A DNA stretch of 64,000 bases from Henriciella sp. (GTDB lineage Bacteria > Pseudomonadota > Alphaproteobacteria > Caulobacterales > Hyphomonadaceae), in the NCBI GenBank assembly GCA_013213785.1, contig JABSPZ010000005.1:62001-126000 (forward strand), written 5' to 3'. Each line of letters opens with the position of its first letter. The first letter of the stretch is position 1. The position numbers and the translations under genes were made by a program. Below, piece after piece: positions 54,064-62,802 of this stretch. The notes beneath the pieces were generated by a model, which was not told where the DNA came from, searched no databases, and saw nothing but the letters and a program-made list of their open reading frames with translations.

Positions 54064-55064
54064 AACTGCTCTCCGTACACGGAGGCGCGGAAGATTTTTA
54101 ATCCAAACAAGCGAGCTTTGATCGGGGCAGCTTTCAATTTCGCCAGCTTCAAGGCTGACGATTGAATGAGACGGCGCCCAGGTATTGGCTGCAGCGTTTT
54201 GGCCATTCGGTAGAGCGGGGTCGCCGACATGATTTCAGGATGGTGTTCGACCAAGCGAGCAAAATTATGAGCTGACCCAGCATATTTCTCAATCAGCTTA
54301 GGGTCGGGGTCGAGGCCCAAATGCGTGGCGGTATTTTCGATGTGTTGAACGGGATACGCGCCGGCGACGCGCAATCCCCAATCAACGTCTTCCCAGCCCC
54401 AACCAACAAAGCCGGGGTCAAACCGGACCGCATTCAGAATTTGACGATGCACGAGGATGTTCGATGTAAACACATAGCGCCCTGGCGATTGATTGCGCTG
54501 CTCTGCCGTGATGCATTCCGATGTTGCCGATTGCGCGGCGTGGAGGCGCGTTTCATCCGTTGGACGGATATTCTTAAGGCTGCACCCACCTGCGATGAGC
54601 GACGGCTCTGTATGCGCTTCGATGGCGCCAAGATAGTTTAGGAGAAAAGCCTCATCATCCGGTTGCATATCGGCATCTAAGAAAAGCACCCAGTCAGACT
54701 CTGCGAGATCTTTCAGTCGATTGCGCGCATGACTTCGGCCCACATTTTTTGGGGCGCTGATCAGGCGTGCTGGGCCCGGAAACCGCGTGGTGTGACGGAT
54801 CAGCTGGCTGGTGAGGTCTGAATCGAGTGATCCATCATCGAAGATTAGGAGTGTGCATTGGTCAGCACCTGGCAAACGCGCGAGACTGCACAGCAGAGCA
54901 TCTGCGCTGTCCTTCCAGGTTGGAATGCAAATCGTAATGCGCGCTTCGCCGGACTTGGAATTGGTGAATACATCCTCGCCTTGCTCTGTCGTCCCAACAG
55001 GCAAGTGGCTCTGCATCGGAGCAGAGTCATTCTCTTCAAAAGGGGTGTCCCAACCTGTCTGCAT
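54060..55064 (-). CDS. Family 2 glycosyltransferase
   Basis: This 334-residue GT-A enzyme has ~40 residues of N-terminal extension, then ARITICIPTWKDSADALLCSL, FDDGSLDSDL, and DxD in VLFLDADMQPDDEAFL. FVGWGWEDVDWGLRVAGAYP near residue 220 is the ED/WEDxD catalytic region of this class. It overlaps the first transferase by 4 nt and its ATG shares one base with the stop of the WcaJ-like gene, so the three form one transcript. The donor and acceptor are unknown. Confidence 0.88.
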   Translation of the reverse strand: MQTGWDTPFEENDSAPMQSHLPVGTTEQGEDVFTNSKSGEARITICIPTWKDSADALLCSLARLPGADQCTLLIFDDGSLDSDLTSQLIRHTTRFPGPARLISAPKNVGRSHARNRLKDLAESDWVLFLDADMQPDDEAFLLNYLGAIEAHTEPSLIAGGCSLKNIRPTDETRLHAAQSATSECITAEQRNQSPGRYVFTSNILVHRQILNAVRFDPGFVGWGWEDVDWGLRVAGAYPVQHIENTATHLGLDPDPKLIEKYAGSAHNFARLVEHHPEIMSATPLYRMAKTLQPIPGRRLIQSSALKLAKLKAAPIKARLFGLKIFRASVYGEQL

Positions 55065-56605
55065 CAGCGCAACGTCTTCGCATCGCCAAACAAGCGGGGG
55101 AGGGTCATCAGCATGATGTAGAAGTCGAACCAGAACGAAGAGCGGTTGACGTATTCCATATCCAGGCGGACCCGCTCACGGACAAGCTCTTTGGTGTGCA
55201 CTGGCCCGCGCGATCCATTGATCTGCGCCCATCCGGTAATCCCAGGTTTGACGCGGTGGCGGTGGGCATAGTCACCCACGATGTTCTGAACCGATTGTTC
55301 TTCGGTCGTCATGCCGACAGCGTGTGGACGCGGCCCGACAATGGACATTTCGCCTTTCAGCACATTCACCAGCTGCGGCAGCTCATCAATCGAGGTTTGG
55401 CGGATGAACCGGCCGATGCGCGTGATGCGAGGGTCATCTGCAACGGTTTGCTTGGAAATGCGTTCTGCCGCCGCAGGGTCGTGGCGCATTGAGCGGAATT
55501 TCCAGACCTTGATGATCTGATTGTTAAAGCCATGTCGGTTTTGGCGGAATAAGACAGGGCCCTTACTTTCTAGTTTGATCGCGATCGATAGCACCAAAAG
55601 GAGAGGGCTGAACGCGACGAGCATCGTGCTCGCAAAGAAGAGGTCGAAGAAGCGTTTGGAAATGGCGCGGCGGGTGTCATGTGGACTCCCCGAGACATAG
55701 GCGGCCGGAGAGTGCGCGATCTTCGCGAGGCTTTCAGTTTCTGGATCGAACCCGTCCAAATCTAAGAGCAGAACCACGCGTTGCGGCAGAATACGCAGCC
55801 GATCGACAAGCGTTTTGACGCGGTCGCGGGCATCTGATGTCACAGTGACGACGATCCGATCGATTTCAGGCAAGCGTTCCCAGGCTAGAAGGTCGTCTAA
55901 TTTTCCGAGGAGAGGCGCGCCAGCCATGGAGCGCGGTGCACGTTCCAGGCGGTCGTCAAATATACCAACAATGTTCAGCTCTCGGGTCTTGGCGTTCTGC
56001 TCGATCATCCGGCGTGCATTCGGGGTCGCGCCAACAATCACGACATTCTCACCGATCCACCCAGCGCGGGTCATCTGGCGTCCAAGAACGAGGAAGATGA
56101 TATGGCCGGACGTGACCGCGACCCAGGTCGTGAAGACCGCAATTGAAGCCCAATGGACAAGCTCCGTCGGGTAGAGCCAGCCCGTCGCAAAGGCGAGTGC
56201 CGCTAGCGGCAGACCGGATCCATAAGCTGTCGCGACCAGATGATCGACGATCCCCTGATTGAGACGAAACCTATAGGCCGACACAGTTCGCAACCCCCAG
56301 GAGGTTACGATGGGGATCAGAACGAATGGCAGAATCTGAGACACTGTTGCAGAAAGCAAACCGATGCCAGATGCGCTGAGGAAATATGCAACGATAAGGG
56401 ACGCGACGGTCAGATCGAAAATCCGAAGGGCAAACCGCATGCTCGAGACACGGAATGGGACCCTGAGAGAAGGAAGACGTGCGGCAGCGACGTCCACTGC
56501 GTCATTCGCAGGGAAATCTAGAGAATAAGCAGCCGGCTCCGACCTAGAACCATAGGCAGAATCTAGAACTTCAATGTCCCGTCTCGTACTCGTAGGCATC
56601 GCCAT
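55064..56605 (-). CDS. Polyprenyl-phosphate sugar-1-phosphate transferase (WcaJ/HfsE-like)
   Basis: This ~513-residue initiating transferase loads the first sugar phosphate onto undecaprenyl phosphate. There are five predicted membrane helices in the N-terminal half, a CoA-binding-like domain (NVVIVGATPNARRMIEQNAK), and the C-terminal bacterial sugar transferase domain. The last holds KRFFDLFFASTMLVAFSPLL, KVWKFRSMRHD, SIDELPQLVNVLKGEMSIVG and PRPHAV. I chose ATG 56605; 56599 and a TTG at 56626 are alternatives. Its stop overlaps the GT2 gene. It is separated from DUF3137 by ~100 bp. Confidence 0.88.
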   Translation of the reverse strand: MAMPTSTRRDIEVLDSAYGSRSEPAAYSLDFPANDAVDVAAARLPSLRVPFRVSSMRFALRIFDLTVASLIVAYFLSASGIGLLSATVSQILPFVLIPIVTSWGLRTVSAYRFRLNQGIVDHLVATAYGSGLPLAALAFATGWLYPTELVHWASIAVFTTWVAVTSGHIIFLVLGRQMTRAGWIGENVVIVGATPNARRMIEQNAKTRELNIVGIFDDRLERAPRSMAGAPLLGKLDDLLAWERLPEIDRIVVTVTSDARDRVKTLVDRLRILPQRVVLLLDLDGFDPETESLAKIAHSPAAYVSGSPHDTRRAISKRFFDLFFASTMLVAFSPLLLVLSIAIKLESKGPVLFRQNRHGFNNQIIKVWKFRSMRHDPAAAERISKQTVADDPRITRIGRFIRQTSIDELPQLVNVLKGEMSIVGPRPHAVGMTTEEQSVQNIVGDYAHRHRVKPGITGWAQINGSRGPVHTKELVRERVRLDMEYVNRSSFWFDFYIMLMTLPRLFGDAKTLR

Positions 56606-56730
56606 ACCTCGTCCACCTAACCCCAACCTTGCACATCAAGATCAAGATTAACCTTCGCCCCTATGGTAAATTTGATGCAATTTCAGGGCCGCGCCGGCAC
56701 AAACAGAGAATCACAACTGCGTTTTGTTTA

Positions 56731-57825
56731 CTAAAGCTTGTCTTTGACCCACTCTCGGGTGAGGAATCCATCAATCACGTCGCAGACCAATCCGATCTCA
56801 GTTAACGCGCTAATATAGCGATCCGGATCGACCAGGGGTTTCCATACTGACCCCGCTTCAAACTGGTCATCAGCCTCAAGGGCGAGGGTCAGATGATCCC
56901 CTTCAAATATCCCGCGAAGCTTCCCGCCTTTGAAGTGACGTTCGAGCGCGATCAGGCGTTCCATCCGATCAGGTGTCAGCAGTGCGCGTGCCTCAACTTG
57001 GTCGTCGGAATAGATCGTGAAGTTGTCTTCCAATTCTTTTGCGACCAGGTCGACCTTTTGCAGTGTTTTGTCGCCGAAGAACCCTTTCCACCAGCCTTGG
57101 CGCGCCATCAGCGTGCGTCCGAGAAATCGCTCAGGGTACTCAATGTGGAATAAGAGGCCTTGGAAGACAGTGACCGTCCGGCGGTTCTTGCCGGATCCAC
57201 GTTCTTTAGTCAGCTTGCACTCAACCAGGGAGAAATGTGTCTCTGCTCTGTCGCCCTCGATCAGGTCTTCGAACTTTCGGTCATCATAGCTTGGAAGCAG
57301 CTTCGCATCGCGCAGGACTTTAAAGGCCGGTGTTGGCGCCGGCGTGTCTTCAGCCGCCGAAAACAACTTCCCGGCACCTTGTGTTTTGAGGGCTTTGGAG
57401 CTGATCCATGATCCTGCAGACTTCCAATCCGATATGCCGCTCACATCGGGATGCAGGGTTTCATACTTAAACCCAAATGACTCTGCCGCAGCGCCGACAA
57501 CCAACTGTTTTGTCTCAGACTTTACTCTGAATAAAGGAATCCAGGCCGCTGCGCTTCCGATGCCTGTTATCGCAATCGCGGCAAAGATAACGAGCGGCAG
57601 TCCAGTGCCGCGCGTCGCGAAAAGAAAGATCAACGCGAAGGCACCAACGATAAGTCCCGTCCAGAGCGTCCGATTGCGCGCTTTCGAAATAATCGAACGT
57701 CGTGCTGATTCCCGGGCCGCCAGCGCAGGTTCGAGAACGTCCGTCCACACTTTCATCGCGTTTTTAAATTCTGGGCGTTGTGCAACCAGCGCCGAGAAGA
57801 TGGCGTCTGTAATCCCGCTAGCCAT
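56731..57825 (-). CDS. DUF3137-family membrane protein
   Basis: This 364-residue protein has two hydrophobic helices (about 53-70 and 73-95) followed by a DUF3137-type domain: THFSLVECKLTKERGSGKNRR, TVFQGLLFHIEYPERF, then LEADDQFEAGSVWKPLVD. The function of DUF3137 is unknown. It lies 11 nt downstream of the MarR gene and is probably co-transcribed with it. Confidence 0.82.
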   Translation of the reverse strand: MASGITDAIFSALVAQRPEFKNAMKVWTDVLEPALAARESARRSIISKARNRTLWTGLIVGAFALIFLFATRGTGLPLVIFAAIAITGIGSAAAWIPLFRVKSETKQLVVGAAAESFGFKYETLHPDVSGISDWKSAGSWISSKALKTQGAGKLFSAAEDTPAPTPAFKVLRDAKLLPSYDDRKFEDLIEGDRAETHFSLVECKLTKERGSGKNRRTVTVFQGLLFHIEYPERFLGRTLMARQGWWKGFFGDKTLQKVDLVAKELEDNFTIYSDDQVEARALLTPDRMERLIALERHFKGGKLRGIFEGDHLTLALEADDQFEAGSVWKPLVDPDRYISALTEIGLVCDVIDGFLTREWVKDKL

Positions 57826-57836
57826 TTTGAATCCCC

Positions 57837-58307
57837 TTACTCGTCTTCGCCCCAGAGCGGTTTGTCAGGAGACACCACTGCAGACAGCCGTGAAAGAAGC
57901 CGATGCAATGTTTCCGCTTCATCCTCGGTAATCGCATTAAGCAATTCACGCTCGCTTTCGATCGCACGCGGGATGACAGCTGCATAAATGGCGCGGCCCT
58001 CATCAGTCAGACGCATGGGCGCGCGCCGGCGATCGTCTGAGTCGATACTGCGGACGAGAATGCCGCGCTCAATCAGGCTCGCTGCGGCGCGGCTGACGGT
58101 CGGTTTGTCCATGAGCGTGCGCTGGGCAACCTCAGTACTGGTGAGGCCCTCGCGCTCGCCGAGCACGGCTATGATCCGCCATTGCCAAACTGAGAGTTCG
58201 AATTCCTGCTCATAGATTTTTGCAATTTTACTCGATACGGCGTTTGAAAGTACCGAGAGCCGATAAGGTAAGAACCCGTCGAGACTTAGGGCAGGATTAT
58301 CACTCAT
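57837..58307 (-). CDS. MarR-family transcriptional regulator
   Basis: This 156-residue winged-helix regulator has SVWQWRIIAVLGEREGLTSTEVAQRTLMDKPTVSRAAASLIE (in pieces) as the HTH and SIDSDDRRRAPMRLTDEGR as the wing. It would act as a dimer, often responding to small phenols or oxidants; the ligand is unknown. It leads a pair with DUF3137 and is divergent from the decayed AraC-type gene, with 265 bp between. Confidence 0.9.
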   Translation of the reverse strand: MSDNPALSLDGFLPYRLSVLSNAVSSKIAKIYEQEFELSVWQWRIIAVLGEREGLTSTEVAQRTLMDKPTVSRAAASLIERGILVRSIDSDDRRRAPMRLTDEGRAIYAAVIPRAIESERELLNAITEDEAETLHRLLSRLSAVVSPDKPLWGEDE

Positions 58308-58572
58308 TCATGCGTCCTCTTTGAGCTTCCTCTACCACGTATTCCTTACCAGCTTAATATTAGGCGTGAAATTCCCGCGGTTCACCTCGGAAGTTCGTTC
58401 CTTTCTAAGAGTGGCAGTCGAGCTAGTTTGAGACGTGAGGATAATGAACGATCGACGAATTGCTCCTAAGTTCGCCCATTAAGCGAGTATAAACAGGGTG
58501 TTTTGTCGGATCTTGTTGCATATCGATCGTGAATGCTGTGATTAACTGAGACACTCGGACGTAGGGGGAGAA
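58308..58572. other. Intergenic region between marR and the AraC-type array
   Basis: About 265 bp of promoter space for divergent genes. The sequence TTTGAGACGTGAGGATAA (58427-58444) recurs with one mismatch at 59268-59285 inside the array. No ORF is credible. A strong GGGGGAGAA ribosome site precedes the ATG of the decayed regulator copy. Confidence 0.5.
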
Positions 58573-59286
58573 ATGACGTACAGTCTTGGGTCCGAAACAG
58601 GTAAAATCCTGCCTGTGAAATTGGAAAAGTTTGATTTGAGCGCGGAAGAATATATCGCGACCACCGCTGGCGGTTGGTCAGCAACACCGCTCAAGCAGCA
58701 ACGCAGGCATGCGGGTGTTCTCGCAAACTGTTGGGAAGTCGGTCCCTGCATGTTTATCGAATATGATCTCGGGCCCTACTTTTTTGAGACCACGAAAGCG
58801 CATGTCCAGAACGGCGGACCTGTTATTGTGTTTTAGAAAATCGTGTCCGGGTTCGAGTATGGAAGCTTCGCTGGAGAGGATCGTTATGAGGGCGCGAACA
58901 CGATCCTGATGCGAGGTCAGGATGCGATGCGCAAGCAGATCGCGACCGCCACTCGGCGCCAAGAGCTTTACATTTCAAAACAGTCTGTTGGATTGGACCC
59001 TGACCAAGATCTGCTGAGCAAGGTTATGGCCCCAAATACGCTGATCGGCAGAATCTTGCATTCAGAGTGGGATGGAATGTTCCAGTCACTCAGGAATGGC
59101 GAGACCGATATGGCCGAACGAGACCTAGATCGGTTAGCCGCGAGTTTAAAAATAGCGCTCGGGGTGAATCCTCAAAGAGAAGATGTTCGGGCAGAAGCGC
59201 GAGAACTTCTATTTCGCCAAATTCAGAGCTTTGTCGGCCCGTGTAACAGCCCTAGTATACAGCTTAGTTTTGAGACGTGGGGATAA
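58573..59286 (+). pseudogene. AraC-type regulator paralogue A, 5' part with an in-frame TAG
   Basis: The frame aligns along its whole length with the N-terminal ~220 residues of the intact regulator at 59795. It breaks at TAG 58834-58836 within IVF-[stop]-KIVSGFEY, where the intact paralogue reads IVFEKVLAGFEY; a single G-to-T change of GAG gives TAG. Reading continues in the same frame to ELLFRQIQSF and then an unrelated stop at 59286. The DNA-binding domain is missing. The start has a strong GGGGGAGAA ribosome site. A truncated 87-residue product or readthrough would be the only possible products. Confidence 0.85.
59268..59285 (+). repeat. Second copy of upstream element TTTGAGACGTGRGGATAA
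   Basis: This 18-nt stretch differs by one base from 58427-58444, and an AGCT(T)AGT flank is shared as well. The first copy lies upstream of paralogue A and this one lies upstream of fragment B, as if it were the leader of a deleted gene copy. Confidence 0.6.
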
Positions 59287-59387
59287 CGACTATCGTCCGA
59301 ATGAGTGCGAATAATGGTCGCTTAGAGCAGAAAACTGTCTTTTGGGTGATCTGCAGGGACAATAAAGGCGATCGGATCGGCGGTTAA

Positions 59388-59717
59388 AAGCGCGCCTCTC
59401 TCTATAGGATGTTCGAGGTCTATGGAGGCATACGGCACTACATCACCCACCTGCGCGCGTCGAAAGCAATGATGTACGTTTGGCAGAACCAAAACCAACG
59501 CGGGAGTGTTCGGTCGGCCCAAACACGCTGGCGCTTTGCGAGCGGAAACGATTTTAATCGGACGGTGCGCCGATTATTCGGAAACACGCCAAAGCGATTG
59601 GTTTCTGGCCTCATGGCCGGTTACCAATTCGCTGATAGTCCAGCGTCCGTGGTAAGAGATTTTCTTAGCCGACGAGCGGGACGGGATGGACGCATGTTGG
59701 CTGAGGTCGCCGTTTAG
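59388..59717 (+). pseudogene. AraC-type regulator paralogue B, C-terminal fragment only
   Basis: From KRASLYRMFEVYGGIRHYIT to ...NRTVRRLFGNTPKRLVSG the fragment aligns with the DNA-binding domain of the intact copy (SRASLYRMFDSYGGIRTYIT...). A TAA precedes it in frame (59385-59387), and nothing upstream encodes the matching N-terminal half. A downstream ATG at 59409 would give a 102-residue protein that lacks the first part of the HTH. It is most simply the tail of a third gene copy whose 5' half has been deleted. Confidence 0.8.
59556..59600 (+). repeat. 45-nt block identical to 60689-60733
   Basis: The block encodes NRTVRRLFGNTPKRL of the AraC DNA-binding domain. It is identical over 45 nt in fragment B and the intact paralogue, while flanking sequence differs at many positions, including silent sites. 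Confidence 0.85.
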
Positions 59718-59742
59718 TTGGCGGCGCTCATGACCTCATCGT
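59714..59742 (-). pseudogene. Stray 3' end of hslO after fragment B
   Basis: Read on the minus strand, this ends DEVMSAAN-stop, while true hslO ends DEVTSAAN-stop. About 26 of 29 nt agree, in the same position relative to the regulator stop. It indicates that the duplicated unit extended from the regulator into the hslO 3' end. Confidence 0.6.
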
Positions 59743-59794
59743 AGAGCGGATTTGGGGCCGCTACGCATCATAGAAGGTTGGGGACACAAGGGCG

Positions 59795-60850
59795 ATGAGT
59801 GGATTTGATAAGGCGACCGCCAACGAGGTGTACTACGATGTCTCTGCTGAGACTGTTGAAATGTGCGCAGACGAATATGTCGCTATATCAACAGAGGCTT
59901 GGGTTACGACGCCGCTAAACACCGATGCAGGGTCATTTAGTTTAGACGCACAATGCTGGAATGCCGGTCCTTGCATGCTCACAGAAACAACGCTTGGACC
60001 GACAGTGTTCGATATCCAACCGGTTCACCTCGACAATGAGGGTCCTATTATTGTCTTTGAAAAAGTCTTGGCAGGCTTTGAATATAGCGACCGAGTTGGA
60101 GGGGACATTTATTATGGCCCCGGGCCGATATATGTTCTCGGTCACAAGCAACGGGGTCGGTCGATCGGAACCCGAATGACCATGCAAGAGTTCTACGTTC
60201 CGCGAGGCATGGTGGGCTTCACGCCTGAGAAACAGGCGCCGAACACAGTCATTCACCCGCCATCGCTCATCGGACGGATCGTTCATGCTGAATGGGAAGC
60301 GGCCTTCAACTCTGCGAAAAATAGTCGAGGTAAGCTCTCTTCGCATGTGTTCGAGCGCCTCGCAGCCGCGATCAAAATTTCGCTTGGCGTAAACCCTCGG
60401 CGTGAAGATGTGCGCAATCAATCGAGAGAGCTTTTGTTCCGTGAAATCCAGCGTTTTATCGTGACGAATCTCGACTCGCCGGACCTCTCCGTCGATTTAG
60501 TGTTGGCGCAACATGGCGTCTCTCGGGCCTCGCTTTACCGGATGTTTGACTCGTATGGCGGTATTCGGACCTACATAACAAATCTACGAGCCTCGAAAGC
60601 CATGATCGGCATCTGGCAAAACGCAACCCAGCGCGGCATTGTGCAGTCTATGCAAACGCAGTGGGCGTTTAAGAGCGGCAATGATTTCAATCGGACGGTG
60701 CGCCGATTATTCGGAAACACGCCAAAGCGATTGATCTCGCGTGCACTCTCGGAGCCGCAAAACGACGACCTTGCCGCCGGGTTTTCTCGCAATTTCATCT
60801 TGCAGAGATGGAGCGGCGTGAGTGAAGGCCCTACGGGCGCCTTCACTTAG
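59795..60850 (+). CDS. AraC-family regulator (intact member of the paralogue array)
   Basis: This 351-residue protein has an N-terminal domain of about 220 residues (YDVSAETVEMCADEYVAISTE..., perhaps an AraC_binding-like sensor) and a C-terminal AraC HTH. The latter reads VDLVLAQHGVSRASLYRMFDSYGGIRTYIT, then SGNDFNRTVRRLFGNTPKRL. The ligand is unknown. AAGG precedes the ATG. Its stop overlaps the convergent hslO stop. The same-strand fragments A and B upstream are decayed relatives; only this copy is complete. Confidence 0.85.
   Translation: MSGFDKATANEVYYDVSAETVEMCADEYVAISTEAWVTTPLNTDAGSFSLDAQCWNAGPCMLTETTLGPTVFDIQPVHLDNEGPIIVFEKVLAGFEYSDRVGGDIYYGPGPIYVLGHKQRGRSIGTRMTMQEFYVPRGMVGFTPEKQAPNTVIHPPSLIGRIVHAEWEAAFNSAKNSRGKLSSHVFERLAAAIKISLGVNPRREDVRNQSRELLFREIQRFIVTNLDSPDLSVDLVLAQHGVSRASLYRMFDSYGGIRTYITNLRASKAMIGIWQNATQRGIVQSMQTQWAFKSGNDFNRTVRRLFGNTPKRLISRALSEPQNDDLAAGFSRNFILQRWSGVSEGPTGAFT
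60689..60733 (+). repeat. 45-nt block identical to 59556-59600
   Basis: This is the partner of the block in fragment B, inside the intact regulator. Confidence 0.85.
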
Positions 60851-61770
60851 TTTGCGGCGCTTGTGACCTCATCAATCGGTATGATGTACTGGCGCGAGCA
60901 GAACTGGCAGTCGACTTTCAGTGTTCCATCGGGCTCCACCATGTCGCGCAAGCTCTCATCCGCCATGCCTTGCAGCGTGCCGACGAGGCGTTCCTGGCTG
61001 CACGTGCAGACATCGTCCAGGGCTTGCGCATCGCTATCCATGGCGACGCCGCCTTCATGAAACAGACGATAGACAAGATCCGCCGCCGGGAGTGCCGGGT
61101 CCGTCAGCTCTTCATTCGTGAGCGTTGAGAACAAAGCCTCAGCTTCGCGCCATCCATCCTCGGTGTCGCCGCGGGCATCATCGCCAGCAATCTTTTGGAT
61201 CATCATACCGCCAGCGCGCCAGGCGCCGGTCTCATCCCGGTGGACAGACAAACGCAGCTTGGTTTCAACCTGCTCAGAGCGATAGAAATAGTCTTCCGCG
61301 CACTGCGCCAAAGACCCTTTGGCGAGCGGAACAATGCCTTGATACGGCTTCAGATCAGTATTCTCGTGGACAATGATCAACGCAAGCCGTCCGGTGGCTC
61401 CGAACAGTTGGGGCATGTGCGGCTTGTCGCCTTTATTGACCTTGTTTAGCCAGGCCCAACGCTCTGGTTCATGGCGGGCATAGCCGCGCAAGCCGCCAGA
61501 CTTGGTATACTCGCCGACCAGCATGGAGACAGGCCCGTCGCCTTCGGCTTGCGCGAGGACTTTGCCTTCGAACTTCATTCCTGAGCCGACCAGTGCCGAA
61601 AGCATGACGGCCTCGCCAAGAATTTCGGCCAGATGGTCCGGATAGGCGTGGCGGTTCAGGATCGGAGAAATGGTACCTTCAGAAAGGCGTATGACTCGAC
61701 CGCGTACAGGCAAGCCTTGCGGGCTGAAGCCAGCAACAAAATCATCCATCGGGATATTTGTCTGCGTCAT
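60847..61770 (-). CDS. hslO: Hsp33 redox-regulated holdase HslO
   Basis: This 307-residue chaperone is activated by oxidation. The zinc/redox cysteines are Cys255/Cys257 (DDVCTCSQERL) and Cys288/Cys291 (KVDCQFCSRQY). The N-terminal domain shows GRVIRLSEGTISPILNRHAYP. The start is ATG 61770 (GGAGAG upstream); a longer frame to 61800 is less likely. Its last bases overlap the intact AraC-type regulator stop, and a stray copy of its 3' end lies at 59714-59742. Confidence 0.95.
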   Translation of the reverse strand: MTQTNIPMDDFVAGFSPQGLPVRGRVIRLSEGTISPILNRHAYPDHLAEILGEAVMLSALVGSGMKFEGKVLAQAEGDGPVSMLVGEYTKSGGLRGYARHEPERWAWLNKVNKGDKPHMPQLFGATGRLALIIVHENTDLKPYQGIVPLAKGSLAQCAEDYFYRSEQVETKLRLSVHRDETGAWRAGGMMIQKIAGDDARGDTEDGWREAEALFSTLTNEELTDPALPAADLVYRLFHEGGVAMDSDAQALDDVCTCSQERLVGTLQGMADESLRDMVEPDGTLKVDCQFCSRQYIIPIDEVTSAAN

Positions 61771-61881
61771 AGCACTCTCCATAGAAACGAAGGGCGCCAT
61801 GTGGCAAGCCTATGCACAAGTTACAAGGTTTTCGCGGCAGCAGGGCTCGCCAGGTTGACCGACGCACTCTAGCTAGGCGCC

Positions 61882-62754
61882 ATGACTGCACCGAACCGAC
61901 TCGATACGTTTTCCTCGCAACGCCTAACCCTCTCTTATGCCGAGTGGGGAGATCCATCCGCTCCGCCGCTCGTCCTCGTCCATGGCGGGCGGGATCAGAA
62001 GCGAAGCTGGGACCGTGTCGCGGCACGCTTGGCGAAAACCTATCGGGTGATTGCTTTTGACCTTCGCGGACATGGTGAGAGCGATTGGGTGAGCGATGGC
62101 GACTATGGCGTGATGGATCATGTCTTTGATCTGACCAGTCTCGTCGATATGCTTGAGCTGGGGCGGTTCACGCTGCTCGGACACTCTTTGGGCGGGAACA
62201 TCACACTTCGTTTCACGGGCCTGTTCCCGGATCGAATCGAGAAACTGATCGCGATTGAAGGACTCGGCCCGTCACCGAAAATGCTGGTGGAGCGTCAATC
62301 GCAACCGCTGACCGATCGGCTCGGTAATTGGATTGAACAGCGTCGATCACTTTCTGCCCGCGCACCGCGCGTGATGAAAGACTTGGCTGAAGCGGAAGGG
62401 CGAATGAAGGCCGCCTTCTCGCACCTGCCGGATGACTTGATCCATCATTTGACCGAAACCGGCATCAAAACGAACTCAGACGGAACCGTCAGCTGGGCCT
62501 ATGACCCTGCTGGGATGGGCCGATCTCCGGCGGATATCACGCACGATGATTTTGTTGAGCTGTGGACCAAGATTACGTGTCCGACTTGGCTGGTTTACGG
62601 CGCCAGTAGCTGGGCTTCTAACCCGGCAGAAGACGGCCGCGCGCGCCATTTCCAGAATGCAACCGTGACCCTGATCGAAGAGGCTGGGCACTGGCTCCAC
62701 CATGACCAATTTGACGATTTCATGGACCAGCTCGATAGCTTCCTTGGCAGCTAA
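61882..62754 (+). CDS. Alpha/beta-hydrolase
   Basis: This 290-residue hydrolase has the oxyanion VLVHGGRDQKRSW motif, DLRGHGESDW, nucleophile Ser102 in LLGHSLGGNITLR, and His270 in EEAGHWLHHDQF. No signal peptide is present. The substrate is unknown; the family includes esterases and haloalkane-dehalogenase-like enzymes. It lies ~110 bp from the divergent hslO and 48 bp before the kinase-like gene. Confidence 0.9.
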   Translation: MTAPNRLDTFSSQRLTLSYAEWGDPSAPPLVLVHGGRDQKRSWDRVAARLAKTYRVIAFDLRGHGESDWVSDGDYGVMDHVFDLTSLVDMLELGRFTLLGHSLGGNITLRFTGLFPDRIEKLIAIEGLGPSPKMLVERQSQPLTDRLGNWIEQRRSLSARAPRVMKDLAEAEGRMKAAFSHLPDDLIHHLTETGIKTNSDGTVSWAYDPAGMGRSPADITHDDFVELWTKITCPTWLVYGASSWASNPAEDGRARHFQNATVTLIEEAGHWLHHDQFDDFMDQLDSFLGS

Positions 62755-62802
62755 GCTTTCGCATCTTAGAGACAGTGTTGAGCGATTAGCGCGGAGTGAG
62801 CC

